Shown: positions 1 through 8,623, counted from the first letter of the stretch. The stretch is 64,000 bases of DNA from Bradyrhizobium elkanii WSM2783 (GCF_000472865.1 NZ_AXAP01000038.1:297-64296), one strand, 5' to 3'. Translations and numbers: made by a program. The notes: a model not told the origin generated them from the letters alone.

Positions 1-483
1 GGCCCCTATCACTTCCCGGAAAAGCTGATTCCGCACATGATCATCAAGGGCCTGGCCGGCGAGCCCCTGCCCGTCTATGGCGACGGAAAGAACATCCGCG
101 ACTGGCTCTATGTCGAGGACCATGCGAAGGCACTGACGCTGGTGCTCGAGCGCGGCGCGGTCGGCGAGACCTACAATGTCGGCGGCCGCAACGAGCGCAG
201 CAACCTGCATGTGGTCGAAACCATCTGCGACCTCCTCGACGAGATCTCAATGAGCGCACGGGGCCCGCGCCGAAACCTGATCACCTTCGTCGCCGACCGC
301 CCCGGCCACGACCGCCGCTACGCCATCGACGCCTCCAAGCTGGAACGCGAATTGGGATGGAAAGCACTGGAAACATTCGAGAGCGGCATTGCGAAAACGA
401 CGCGTTGGTTTTGTGACAATCGTCTGTGGTGGCAGGCCATCCTCGATCGGGGCTACGAACGCGCCCGCATCGGGCTGGGATAG
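1..483 (+). CDS. rfbB: dTDP-glucose 4,6-dehydratase, C-terminal part (5' end outside window)
   Basis: The frame is open from the first base and ends at a TAG at 481-483, so about 160 C-terminal residues are present and the start lies upstream of the window. The segment GPYHFPEKLIPHMI followed by GDGKNIRDWLYVEDH is typical of RfbB/RmlB, the short-chain dehydrogenase/reductase that converts dTDP-glucose to dTDP-4-keto-6-deoxyglucose on the way to dTDP-rhamnose. The catalytic YxxxK and the Rossmann glycine motif would lie in the missing part. Its neighbour ugd also makes a nucleotide sugar, so this is probably the edge of a surface-polysaccharide locus. Confidence 0.9.
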   Translation, partial: GPYHFPEKLIPHMIIKGLAGEPLPVYGDGKNIRDWLYVEDHAKALTLVLERGAVGETYNVGGRNERSNLHVVETICDLLDEISMSARGPRRNLITFVADRPGHDRRYAIDASKLERELGWKALETFESGIAKTTRWFCDNRLWWQAILDRGYERARIGLG

Positions 484-510
484 GCCCGAGATCATAATCC
501 AATTAACGGA

Positions 511-543
511 ACACCGGTTTCCACTTTTCCGGATCATGCTCTA
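511..543. repeat. short dispersed intergenic element
   Basis: This 33-base stretch between rfbB and ugd (ACCGGTTTCC...GATCATGCTCTA) has the form of a small element scattered between genes in Bradyrhizobium and relatives. A partial inverse copy, TAGAGCATGATCCGG, starts at 22141 just after the penicillin-binding protein gene. The rest of the gap to ugd (about 150 bases) shows no gene. Confidence 0.4.
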
Positions 544-691
544 AGCCCCGCAAACGGGCTGGGGATTGCCTTTGACCGTCATTTGGTCATCATGGAAATG
601 GTTCAGCTATGACCGTTCAGGTCACAGCGTGACACATCCACACGCGCCTCAACGTGGGCGATCCACTTAGGAAGAGCTTTCAGGATCCGAT

Positions 692-2011
692 ATGCGAATA
701 ACGATGGTGGGCACGGGTTACGTCGGCCTCGTCTCTGGCGCTTGCTTTGCTGACTTCGGGCATCAAGTCACCTGCGTTGACAAGAACGCGGAAAAGATCG
801 CGGCGCTGAAGCGAGGCGAAATCCCGATCTTCGAGCCGGATCTGGATCGGCTGGTGGAAACCAACACGCGGTCCGGACGGCTGTCGTTCACGACTGACCT
901 TGCCGATCCAGTCGCTCATTCCGACGCCGTTTTCATAGCGGTCGGAACCCCGTCGCGGCGGGGCGATGGTCACGCGGACCTCAGCTATGTCTACGCGGCG
1001 GCCCGCGAGATCGCGGCGAGCCTCAAGGACTTCACCGTGGTCATCACGAAATCGACGGTTCCGGTCGGAACCGGCGACGAGGTCGAGCGCCTCATTCACG
1101 AAGCCAATCCCGACGCCGACGTCGTGGTCGCCTCCAATCCCGAGTTCCTGCGCGAGGGCGCGGCGATCAGGGACTTCAAGCATCCCGACCGTATCGTCGC
1201 CGGCACGGACGACGAGCGGGCCAGAAAGGCCATCTCCGAGATCTACCGTCCGCTCTACCTCAATCAGGCGCCGCTGATGTTCACCGGCCGCCGCACCGCC
1301 GAGCTGATCAAATATGCCGCGAACGCCTTTCTTGCGACCAAGATCACCTTCATCAACGAAATCGCCGATCTTGCCGAGAAGGTCGGGGCCGATGTGCAGG
1401 AGGTCGCGCGCGGCATCGGCCTTGATAATCGCATCGGCACCAAGTTCCTCCACGCCGGCCCTGGTTTCGGCGGATCGTGCTTTCCAAAGGACACGCGCGC
1501 CCTGATCAAGACGGCACAGGATTATGAAGCGCCGATCCGCATCGTCGAAGCGGTGCTGGCGGTGAATGAAAACCGCAAGCGCGCGATGGCGCGCAAGGTC
1601 GTCTCGGTGCTTGGCGGGTCGCTGCGCGGCAAGACCGTCGCGCTGCTCGGCCTGACCTTCAAGCCCAACACCGACGACATGCGGGAGTCGCCATCGATCC
1701 CGCTGATCACGGCGTTGCAGGATCTCGGGGCGAAGATCAGGGCCTATGATCCGGAAGGCATCGAACAGGCACGCGCTGAACTATCCGACGTCACCTATTG
1801 CGACGGCCCGTACAGTTGCGCCGAGGGCGCCGACGCGCTGGTGATCGTGACCGAGTGGGAGCAATTCCGCGCACTCGATCTGGACGCCTTGAAGCAGAAG
1901 ATGGCCAATCCGGCCATCATCGACCTCCGCAATGTCTATCGGCCGGGCGATGTCGTTGCTCACGGCTTCAAATACGAAAGCGTAGGCAGACCGACGCCAT
2001 CGGCGACATAG
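692..2011 (+). CDS. ugd: UDP-glucose 6-dehydrogenase
   Basis: This 439-residue protein oxidises UDP-glucose to UDP-glucuronate with two NAD+. It begins with the NAD-binding motif GTGYVGLVSG near residue 7, and the catalytic cysteine (Cys263) sits in the signature GFGGSCFPKD. The three expected parts are present: an N-terminal Rossmann domain, a central helical domain around residues 200-300, and a C-terminal UDP-binding domain (LGLTFKPNTDDMRESPS at about 315-330). The length matches the family. The ATG at 692 gives an immediate MRITMVGTGY start. The UDP-glucuronate 4-epimerase encoded about 600 bases downstream on the other strand would use its product. Confidence 0.96.
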   Translation: MRITMVGTGYVGLVSGACFADFGHQVTCVDKNAEKIAALKRGEIPIFEPDLDRLVETNTRSGRLSFTTDLADPVAHSDAVFIAVGTPSRRGDGHADLSYVYAAAREIAASLKDFTVVITKSTVPVGTGDEVERLIHEANPDADVVVASNPEFLREGAAIRDFKHPDRIVAGTDDERARKAISEIYRPLYLNQAPLMFTGRRTAELIKYAANAFLATKITFINEIADLAEKVGADVQEVARGIGLDNRIGTKFLHAGPGFGGSCFPKDTRALIKTAQDYEAPIRIVEAVLAVNENRKRAMARKVVSVLGGSLRGKTVALLGLTFKPNTDDMRESPSIPLITALQDLGAKIRAYDPEGIEQARAELSDVTYCDGPYSCAEGADALVIVTEWEQFRALDLDALKQKMANPAIIDLRNVYRPGDVVAHGFKYESVGRPTPSAT

Positions 2012-2059
2012 AGCGTTATCGCAGCAGGTGGCCATCCTCACCGCTGTTTGAGAGAGGCT

Positions 2060-2147
2060 GTAGGGTGGGCAAAGCACAGCGTGCCCACCTTTCTTGCACC
2101 GACCGTGGATGGTGGGCACGGCGCAAGCGCGCCTTTGCCCACCCTAC
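2060..2147. repeat. 88-bp imperfect palindromic repeat, copy 1
   Basis: The element starts with GTAGGGTGGGCAAAGC and ends with GCCTTTGCCCACCCTAC, so its two ends are inverted copies of each other, and an internal TGCCCACC/GGTGGGCA pair makes a second stem. A second copy lies at 55261-55348 after the C15 peptidase gene. It is intergenic here, just after ugd. Confidence 0.8.
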
Positions 2148-2200
2148 GCAACTGTGCTCCCTCTCCCGCAAGCGGAAGAGGTGAACACGTGGACGAGCCA

Positions 2201-2410
2201 TCAATCCTGGATCAACGCGCCGGCGCGATCATGCGCCTTCGTTGGCGGTGATGCTTCAGCGACGGAAGACTTCTCCGAGGAACCGCGAATCCCATAGGGC
2301 GCGTACAGCAGATAATGCGCCCGACGTTTCCGCGAGCGCCAGTCGCGCGCTGCATATCCCAGCAGAAAGCCGACTGAGAAGGTGACAAGCAAAATCAACG
2401 CGGGAAACAT
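2201..2410 (-). CDS. small single-span membrane protein of unknown function
   Basis: This 69-residue protein opens with a hydrophobic segment (residues 1-21, FPALILLVTFSVGFLLGY) and then a basic, polar tail rich in Arg, Lys and Ser, consistent with one inner-membrane span and a cytoplasmic tail. I do not recognise the family. The frame has a plausible ATG at 2410 and a composition expected of a real small membrane protein. It stands alone between ugd and the epimerase gene. Confidence 0.5.
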   Translation of the reverse strand: MFPALILLVTFSVGFLLGYAARDWRSRKRRAHYLLYAPYGIRGSSEKSSVAEASPPTKAHDRAGALIQD

Positions 2411-2621
2411 GACATCAACCCAACATGCTTGCCGACAATATATCTCGTTCTGACAATATTTTCATGTGCCGGTTGTGACGACAGCATGATTGACGCGCTG
2501 AAACATTGTTCAGACGCCTGACTTCATGTGCAGACGGCTGCCTCGATATTGATCAGAGACGATGTTACGACGGCTGACGGTACGCCGTTATGACGGCGGC
2601 AATACAAACCGAAGCTATCCG

Positions 2622-3638
2622 TCACACGCGATGATAGTCGCGGAACCAGGCGACGAACTTCTCGACGCCATCCTCGATCCGGGTCTGCGGCCGAAAGCCG
2701 ATCTCGCGCGCGAGGTCATCGACGTCAGCAAAGGTTGCGGGCACGTCGCCGGGCTGCATGGGCAGCAGTACCTTCTCGGCCTCGCACCCAAGCCCCTTCT
2801 CCAGCAGCGTCACCACGTGCATCAATTCTTCCGGCTTGTTGTTGCCGATATTGTAGATGCGCCACGGCGCCGTGCTCGAGCTCGGATTGGGCTCGTCGCC
2901 GGACCAGTCCGGATCGCCCTGCGGCACGTGATCGACCAGCCGTATCATCGCCTCGACGACGTCGTCGACATAGGTGAAATCGCGCCGCATGTTGCCGTTA
3001 TTGAACAGGTTGATCGGCTTGCCCTCGCTGATCGCGCGCGCGAACAGATAGAGCGCCATGTCGGGCCGATACCAGGGGCCGTACACCGTGAAGAAGCGAA
3101 GCCCGGTCATCGGGATGCGGTAGAGGTGGCTGTAGGAATGGGCGAGCAGTTCGTTCGCCTTCTTGGTCGCGGCATAGAGGCTGATCGGATGATCGACATT
3201 GTCGCGCACGGAGAACGGTTGCTTGGTGTTGGCGCCGTAGACCGAGGAGGATGACGCGAACAGGAGATGCCGGCAGCCATTATGCCGACAGCCTTCCAGG
3301 ATGTTGATGAAGCCCTCCAGGTTGGAGTCGGCATAGGCGTGAGGATTCTGCAGCGAATATCTGACGCCCGCCTGCGCCGCCAGATGGACCACCACCGGAA
3401 AGCGATACTGCTCGAACAGCGCCTTCATCCCGGCGCGGTCGGCGAGATCGAGCTGGTGGAAGGTGAAGTTCGGATGCTCCTTGATGAGATCGAGGCGGGC
3501 GAGCTTGAGCGCCGGATCGTAATAGTCGTTGAGATTATCAATGCCGATGACGCGCTGGCCGGCCGCCAGCAATCGTTGTGTCAGATGAAGGCCGATGAAC
3601 CCCGCGCAACCCGTAACCAGCAAATCGTCTGCAGACAC
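2622..3638 (-). CDS. UDP-glucuronate 4-epimerase-like NAD-dependent epimerase
   Basis: This 338-residue extended short-chain dehydrogenase/reductase has the NAD-binding motif GCAGFIG at residues 10-16, the SSSSVYG serine segment and the catalytic YAATKK (YxxxK) motif. The sequence, including DNLNDYYDPALK near the N terminus and RFFTVYGPWYRPDMAL, is typical of epimerases that interconvert UDP-glucuronate and UDP-galacturonate (LpsL/CapI group). With ugd nearby, UDP-glucose could be turned into UDP-GlcA and then UDP-GalA for lipopolysaccharide or capsule. Substrate is inferred from similarity; a related UDP-hexose epimerase activity cannot be excluded. Confidence 0.9.
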   Translation of the reverse strand: MSADDLLVTGCAGFIGLHLTQRLLAAGQRVIGIDNLNDYYDPALKLARLDLIKEHPNFTFHQLDLADRAGMKALFEQYRFPVVVHLAAQAGVRYSLQNPHAYADSNLEGFINILEGCRHNGCRHLLFASSSSVYGANTKQPFSVRDNVDHPISLYAATKKANELLAHSYSHLYRIPMTGLRFFTVYGPWYRPDMALYLFARAISEGKPINLFNNGNMRRDFTYVDDVVEAMIRLVDHVPQGDPDWSGDEPNPSSSTAPWRIYNIGNNKPEELMHVVTLLEKGLGCEAEKVLLPMQPGDVPATFADVDDLAREIGFRPQTRIEDGVEKFVAWFRDYHRV

Positions 3639-3769
3639 CGCTTTCTATCCTTCGCGTCATACTACCCAGCAGCACGATCATCGCCCGACAATGCGTCGCG
3701 GTGAAGGCTTCAGCGGAACCGATCGGCCAATTATCCTTGATCGGTGCGACCGGAGGTCGGGCGACTGCC

Positions 3770-4186
3770 CTAATTGTTCGCAGCCGTCTTGTAGTCCGGA
3801 AACCGGCTCAGCACGGCGGCCTTCATAAACTTGAAGTGCGAGATCGCCGCCGCGAGTTCCTGCAGCCGGCGCTGCCCGTTGGCGATCTCGGCGTCGAACA
3901 AGTCGTGGTGATAATTGTCGAGCGGCTCGCGCTCCAGATACTCGTCGGTGCCGTTGCCGAGCGTCACGGCGGCGCGCGCCAGGACATCGTCGACACGGCG
4001 GCTCAGGCCGCTCTGTTCGCTTTCCGCCGCCTGCAACGCATTGTCGATCGCGGCCACGATGGATCCCACCCGCAGCCGGTCGGTCTCGGCGTCGCGCTCG
4101 GGCGAACGCGCGCGAAAACCTTCATCGATCCCGAGCCGGGCCTTGATGAAGTTCTGCGCTCGGGATCGCAAGAAGAGCTGAAACAT
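3770..4186 (-). CDS. conserved hypothetical protein, mostly helical
   Basis: I chose the ATG at 4186 (MFQLFLRSRAQNF), giving 138 residues; an upstream ATG at 4228 would add 14 residues of non-protein-like sequence. The protein is charged and predicted largely helical, with no signal peptide or membrane span. Segments such as VGSIVAAIDNALQAAESEQSGL and the C-terminal RFPDYKTAANN have no family I can name. It is the last gene before a cluster of small genes. Confidence 0.55.
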   Translation of the reverse strand: MFQLFLRSRAQNFIKARLGIDEGFRARSPERDAETDRLRVGSIVAAIDNALQAAESEQSGLSRRVDDVLARAAVTLGNGTDEYLEREPLDNYHHDLFDAEIANGQRRLQELAAAISHFKFMKAAVLSRFPDYKTAANN

Positions 4187-4288
4187 CTGCGTTCGTCCGG
4201 TCCGGGGCCCTGCGGAGCAACGCGCCAAAGTCGCCCCGTCTTAGTTAAGGAACCGTAAAGTTGCGGCGGTCACCCCCGCGGCGCGCGA

Positions 4289-4444
4289 TCAAGAGAAACT
4301 CCACAGCATCAATTTCAGGAACAGCGAACCCAAAAGGTAGACCCAGCCTACCATGGCGAGCAGCGCCACCGCCAGGAACGCGCCGGAGAAACTGCGCTCC
4401 TTCACCCGCGTCAGGAACGAAACTTTTTCTGGTGGGGAGGGCAT
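4289..4444 (-). CDS. 51-residue membrane protein
   Basis: The frame from the ATG at 4444 encodes 51 residues: a polar N terminus (MPSPPEKVSFLTRVKER) followed by about 27 hydrophobic residues that form one or a tight pair of membrane spans and end the protein. The same frame is open upstream, but that part does not look coding. No strong ribosome-binding site is visible, which lowers confidence. The next gene upstream on the same strand is also a 51-residue protein with a C-terminal membrane anchor. Confidence 0.45.
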   Translation of the reverse strand: MPSPPEKVSFLTRVKERSFSGAFLAVALLAMVGWVYLLGSLFLKLMLWSFS

Positions 4445-4641
4445 ACCGGATCTGCGGTGGAAACCTTCAAATCCGACTTCTACGGTGCAAATTCGATAAA
4501 CTGGTGACGCTCCTCTGGGCGCCACGTTCCAGAGACTTTGTGGGCAATACGTCTCGGTGGAAGTACCAGTCGCTCGGTTTCCGGGGTCTTCGGCCGATGC
4601 ACCTGCATCAGCAGCCAATCGACCGAACCACCGGCCATCTC

Positions 4642-4797
4642 TCAGGTGTGGAAGAATACGAACCAGATCACGCCGAGGATCAGAACCGCAAGCCCGGTCG
4701 AAATCGACAACAGCGCGGCCACAGAAGGTCCTGGTTCGGCCTGACGCGCCTCGGTCGGGGTTTCAATAATCCGGCCATCTCGGTGTGTCGTTGCCAT
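4642..4797 (-). CDS. 51-residue C-tail-anchored membrane protein
   Basis: Reading the minus strand from the ATG at 4797 gives 51 residues: a polar N-terminal half (MATTHRDGRIIETPTEAR) and a hydrophobic C-terminal half ending IWFVFFHT. A good ribosome-binding site (GAGGTGG) lies six to ten bases upstream. The coding signal, clear Shine-Dalgarno and hydrophobic pattern support a real gene although it is very short. Function is unknown. Its size and topology match the neighbouring gene at 4289-4444. Confidence 0.6.
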   Translation of the reverse strand: MATTHRDGRIIETPTEARQAEPGPSVAALLSISTGLAVLILGVIWFVFFHT

Positions 4798-5080
4798 GCG
4801 CCACCTCATTCCATTCAGTTAGCAGTTAAGTGCCTGTAACTGCCGGCTAATGCCTGATGCCCCCTCCTGGACGCAACGCATGTTGGGAAGCGATGTTCCG
4901 GATATATTGGGGACCCTGACCGGCCAATGCGTCGCATCAGGCCGCGAGAAAATCCGCAAGAACCATGCGGGCCATCAGCGGTTAACCGTCATTGACGGGT
5001 TCACCGTTTGGCCATGTTTGAAACCCGGTTCCGCGGTGGTATCCTCTGCCTCCCGTCTGTTGCGTCTTCGGAGTATCCCC

Positions 5081-6040
5081 ATGGCCCCCCGCGCCAACTG
5101 GAAGGGTTTTTTGCGGCTGTCGCTCGTGACCTGTCCGGTCGCGCTCTACCCGGCCACGTCAGACACCGAGAAGGTCTCCTTCAACCAGGTCAATCGCAAG
5201 ACCGGGCACCGCATCAAATACGCCAAGGTCGATGCCGAGACCGGCGAGGAAGTCGCCGCCGAAGACATCATGAAGGGCTACAAGGTCGACACCGACACCT
5301 ACATCGAGATCACCAAGGACGAGCTCGACGACATCGCCCTGGAATCGACCCGCACCATCGAGATCGATGAGTTCGTGCCGAAGACGGACATCGACAGCCG
5401 CTATCTGATCCGCCCCTATTACCTCGTCCCGGACGGCAAGGTCGGCCATGACGCGTTCGCGGTGATCCGCGAGACCATCCGCAGCCTGAACAAGGTCGCG
5501 ATCGGCCGTGTGGTGCTGACCAACCGTGAGCATGTCATCGCACTCGAGCCGCTCGGCAAGGGCCTGATGGGAACGCTGCTGCGCTACCCCTACGAGGTCC
5601 GCGACGAGAAGGAATATTTCGACGACGTGCAGGACGTGAAGATCACCAAGGACATGCTCGATCTCGCCAAGCACATCGTCGAGCAGAAATCGGCCGACTT
5701 CGATCCCGAGGAGTTCGACGACCGCTATGAGACCGCGCTGATCGAGCTGATCAACCAGAAGCGCAACGGCCTGCCGGTGGCGAAGGCCGCGCCGAAATCG
5801 ACCGGCAATGTCATCAATCTGATGGACGCGCTCAAGCGCAGCCTTGCCAATGAGCAGCAGGCACCCGCTCCCGCCAAGGCAAAAGGCAAGAAGCCGAAGA
5901 AGCGGGTCGAGGGCCAGCGCGAAATGCTGTTGCCGATCGCCGGAAGCGGTACCGGTGCCGGCAAGCGCGCCACCAAGGAAGAGCCGAAGAAGGCGGAAAA
6001 GCCCGTGCGCGCGCCGACCCGGGCCAAGAAGGCCGGATAG
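5081..6040 (+). CDS. ku: Ku protein, bacterial non-homologous end joining
   Basis: This 319-residue protein is a bacterial Ku, which forms a ring-shaped homodimer that binds double-strand DNA ends and recruits ligase D. The ATG at 5081 gives the family's usual beginning, MAPRANWKGFLRLSLVTCPV. The frame stays open upstream to 4850, but that part is not protein-like. The Ku core spans about residues 8-250 (including SFNQVNRKTGHRIKY and the RYLIRPYYLVPDG segment). The last 60 residues are rich in Lys, Ala and Pro (KGKKPKKR, APTRAKKAG), the DNA-binding tail found in many bacterial Ku proteins. No ligD lies next to it. Confidence 0.96.
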   Translation: MAPRANWKGFLRLSLVTCPVALYPATSDTEKVSFNQVNRKTGHRIKYAKVDAETGEEVAAEDIMKGYKVDTDTYIEITKDELDDIALESTRTIEIDEFVPKTDIDSRYLIRPYYLVPDGKVGHDAFAVIRETIRSLNKVAIGRVVLTNREHVIALEPLGKGLMGTLLRYPYEVRDEKEYFDDVQDVKITKDMLDLAKHIVEQKSADFDPEEFDDRYETALIELINQKRNGLPVAKAAPKSTGNVINLMDALKRSLANEQQAPAPAKAKGKKPKKRVEGQREMLLPIAGSGTGAGKRATKEEPKKAEKPVRAPTRAKKAG

Positions 6041-6098
6041 GCGAAAAGCAGCTGGCGGTCTCATGCAATGACAGCGACGCGGCAGGCGGCAAGCTGAC

Positions 6099-6326
6099 AT
6101 GCCGTGGTCGACGCCTTTCGAGCAGCCGATCGTCCTGCGCGGCGGCCGCAAGCTGGTGACGCTCCAGCACGCCGCCGACTACATCATGAAGCTGCCTGAG
6201 CCGGTACAGCAGCGCGAGTGCTGGCAAACCGCCGTCGAAAATCTGATTCATGCCGCCGAGAGCGGCGGCGGTTGGCTGATGTTTGCGCGGATTGCGATGC
6301 TGCGAGCGCTCAACGAAGACGGCTGA
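6099..6326 (+). CDS. small conserved hypothetical protein
   Basis: This 75-residue soluble protein (MPWSTPFEQPIVLRGGRKLV...) starts at an ATG 58 bases after ku. Its middle (LQHAADYIMKLPEPVQQRE) and end (GWLMFARIAMLRALNEDG) look like a compact helical fold. I recall similar short proteins in many Bradyrhizobium genomes, sometimes several per genome, but know of no function. Co-transcription with ku is possible. Confidence 0.65.
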   Translation: MPWSTPFEQPIVLRGGRKLVTLQHAADYIMKLPEPVQQRECWQTAVENLIHAAESGGGWLMFARIAMLRALNEDG

Positions 6327-6350
6327 CCGCCGCGCGCACGTGATTTCTGT

Positions 6351-6518
6351 TTACTGCGGAAAGTTGTCGCGGACCCGGACAAAGAGCGCCCTGACGTCTT
6401 GGCCAAGACTGGTGACCGCAGCGACGATCACGATGCTGATGCTGCAGGCTACCAGGCAATATTCGATCGCGGTTGCTCCGCGCTCGTCGCTGAAAAAACT
6501 TGAAATCAACTGGCGCAT
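6351..6518 (-). CDS. Flp/Fap-type pilin subunit
   Basis: The minus strand from the ATG at 6518 encodes 55 residues with the hallmark of type IVb Flp pilins: a short polar leader (MRQLISSFFSDERG) followed by ATAIEYCLVACSISIVIVAA, where the AxAIEY motif with its Glu precedes a long hydrophobic helix. Flp pilins are assembled by the Tad/Cpa secretion system into adhesive pili. A cysteine replaces the usual Gly after EY (EYG). No tad/cpa assembly genes lie nearby, so this is an orphan or accessory pilin. Confidence 0.8.
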   Translation of the reverse strand: MRQLISSFFSDERGATAIEYCLVACSISIVIVAAVTSLGQDVRALFVRVRDNFPQ

Positions 6519-6733
6519 CAAAATCCCCGCCGACGCCTCGCGCGGGTTTCTCCCGACTTGCGTCTTGGCCGCAACCTAAAAGCCGACTGGTTGATGCCGC
6601 ATTGACGGACAGGATGAACGATTGATTAAGGCCATGCGCGGATTGCGCCGGTATTCATACGGTACGGAAAATTTACCAGACCTTGCGCGCCATCCTCGCA
6701 CAGTCGGCGTCGGTACTGCCGCGGAGGAAGCAC

Positions 6734-6904
6734 ATGCCGCAAGACACGCGAGAAACACGCAGGAATTATATCGGCATTCTCTACGAGGAGACCGACGAGC
6801 CGCGCATGGTGGCCGAACTGCGGAGCGGGAACGATCGCCAGGTGGGCCGATATCTTCAAAGGCTGGTGGCGGCGGTGTTCAATCGACGCATGGAAGCGAG
6901 ATGA
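6734..6904 (+). CDS. 56-residue hypothetical protein
   Basis: The ATG at 6734 is preceded by a strong ribosome-binding site (GGAGGAAGCAC before ATG), which decides the start over an in-frame upstream one at 6683. The product is polar and charged (MPQDTRETRRNYIGILYEETD...) and ends FNRRMEAR. There is no signal peptide or membrane span, and I do not recognise the family. Confidence 0.5.
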   Translation: MPQDTRETRRNYIGILYEETDEPRMVAELRSGNDRQVGRYLQRLVAAVFNRRMEAR

Positions 6905-6970
6905 TTTCCATCATCCGCATCGATCGTCAAAGCAAATCAGCGGGCCGCTACGACGGCTGACCCGTGGCGC

Positions 6971-7003
6971 GAAGCAATCCGGAGCAAGACGCCGGATTGC
7001 TTC
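6971..7003 (-). terminator. hairpin terminator of the porin gene
   Basis: Two perfect 12-base arms (GAAGCAATCCGG and its complement) flank a nine-base loop, 36 bases past the porin stop codon. The stem is strong, but the following T-run on the minus strand is weak. Confidence 0.6.
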
Positions 7004-7039
7004 GTCGCCGTTTCCCCGCAAAGCGCGAGGTGAAGGCGA

Positions 7040-8623
7040 TCAGAAGTTGCGCTGTGCGCGAAGCTGCAGGAAGAACGTATCCTGGTCCTTGAACTCGTAA
7101 GTCGCAGCCGGCTTGGGGGCGGAAGCTCCAAGGACGGCCGTACCCTGGAATTTCTGGTCGAGGTGGAACCACTGGAATTCGGCCGAGAACGTCAGGTTCT
7201 TGACTGGAGTCCAGCGGGTGACCGCGCCGAGCTGCGAGACGTTGAAGTCGGGGTTGCAGACGTAATTCGCGCTGACCGCCTTCGCCGGCGTCGTGAAGTT
7301 GGCGCAAATGAACGCTTTCGCTGTGCCGTCATACCGCACCGCCGAATAGCTGCCGTAGAAGCTGGTCGACCAGTACGGATCCCAGTTGTGGTTCAACGCA
7401 CCGCGGAAACCGAAGGACTCAGTCAGGTGCAGCGATCCGTCGCCGCCGGCCGCCACCGGCAGGTAGACACCGTCGGTCGTCGCGCCGAAGCCGATGCTCT
7501 GATACGCGCCGAAAGCGCCACTGCCACCGAACATCGCAAAGCTCGGCGAGGCCGACGACGTCGCGATCACATATTTGGTCGCGCCCTTGGCGTAGCTCGC
7601 GTCGAACTTGATGTCGTCGCCAGGGCCGGTCGGGACGTTCTTGATGTTCACGCCGACCATCGTCGCGAAGCCCCAGGAGTCGTCGGGATGCCCGGAAAGC
7701 TCGGATGCCGCGGTCGGCGCCGCGCCCGGAAGACCGACGCCGCCCGCCGGAGCGCCAGCCGTGTTGAGGGTGTTGTAGGACGCGCTCACTTCATGCGCCG
7801 CAGCCGAAACCTGGAACAGACCCCAGGCCTGGTCGACACGGACGTTGCCGACGACGTCGGGCGAACGGACACCCGCATAGGCGTTGCCGGAATTCAGCGT
7901 AGCGTTCAGCGGCAGCGCCAGATTGTAGACCGCCGTGCGATCCCAGACCACCGGATCGTCAAGCCCGATACTGGCCGACACGCCGTTGCCGAACTGCGCG
8001 GTGTACTGGATGTTGTTGACGCCGGTGTCGGTGTTCTGGCCGCCCATCAGGAAGGACGAGTTGTTGCCCGGGAAGCCCTGCCATGGCGTCGCGTAGGCGG
8101 AAGCAGACTTACCGAAGGTGAAACCGGCAAACTGAATGAAGATATACTCGACCGCGACATAGCCGCCGCCGGGCGTGTCGAGGAGCTGCGCGCCGGCAAC
8201 CGGCAGCGAGCCGTTGACCGAGTTCGGATTGTTGGTGCTGCCGCCGAGCGTGGAGAACTGGAAGTCGGCCTGCATGAAGGTGCGGACCGTGCCGTATTCG
8301 GTGGAGGTGCGCGTGTCGAACGTCAGCGCCATGCGCGCGCGGGTCGCGAAGTCATCGCGATAGCGGTTGCCCTGACCGAGATCGCCGTTCCAGGCCGGCT
8401 GGCCCTGCGGACCGCCATTGAATGTCGTGTCGACGCGCAGATAGCCGCCGATCTTCATGCAGGTGTCAGTGCCCGGGACGTACCAGAAGCCGGCGCCGTA
8501 TAGCGAGCAGACCTTCACATATTCAACGGCCTTCGCCTTGACTGGAAGATCGGCTGCTTGTGCGCCGCTTATGGCCATCAGGCCGGCGGCTGTGCCGAGA
8601 ATGAGTGTTCGCGCCCGTAACAT
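7040..8623 (-). CDS. outer-membrane porin (Omp2/Porin_2 family)
   Basis: This 527-residue protein begins with a clear signal peptide (hydrophobic core then SGAQA before ADLPVKAKA) and ends in Phe (LRAQRNF), as outer-membrane beta-barrels do. The motif VKVCSLYGAGFWYVPGTDTC near the mature N terminus is the signature of the alphaproteobacterial porins that form trimeric diffusion channels. Many repeated Gly/Asn/Thr-rich strands fit a 16-strand barrel. It is a single-gene unit with its own terminator at 6971-7003. Rhizobia usually carry several such paralogs, so the exact solute is unknown. Confidence 0.95.
   Translation of the reverse strand: MLRARTLILGTAAGLMAISGAQAADLPVKAKAVEYVKVCSLYGAGFWYVPGTDTCMKIGGYLRVDTTFNGGPQGQPAWNGDLGQGNRYRDDFATRARMALTFDTRTSTEYGTVRTFMQADFQFSTLGGSTNNPNSVNGSLPVAGAQLLDTPGGGYVAVEYIFIQFAGFTFGKSASAYATPWQGFPGNNSSFLMGGQNTDTGVNNIQYTAQFGNGVSASIGLDDPVVWDRTAVYNLALPLNATLNSGNAYAGVRSPDVVGNVRVDQAWGLFQVSAAAHEVSASYNTLNTAGAPAGGVGLPGAAPTAASELSGHPDDSWGFATMVGVNIKNVPTGPGDDIKFDASYAKGATKYVIATSSASPSFAMFGGSGAFGAYQSIGFGATTDGVYLPVAAGGDGSLHLTESFGFRGALNHNWDPYWSTSFYGSYSAVRYDGTAKAFICANFTTPAKAVSANYVCNPDFNVSQLGAVTRWTPVKNLTFSAEFQWFHLDQKFQGTAVLGASAPKPAATYEFKDQDTFFLQLRAQRNF

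Noticed and set aside
4850..5080. Upstream extension of the ku frame
   Set aside because: The 77 codons before the ATG at 5081 do not resemble Ku, whose family starts at MAPRANWKGF.
7163..8503. Long open frame (446 codons) antisense to the porin gene
   Set aside because: The porin gene has signal peptide, family motifs and terminal Phe; the antisense product is Arg/Val/Gly-rich and unlike a protein.
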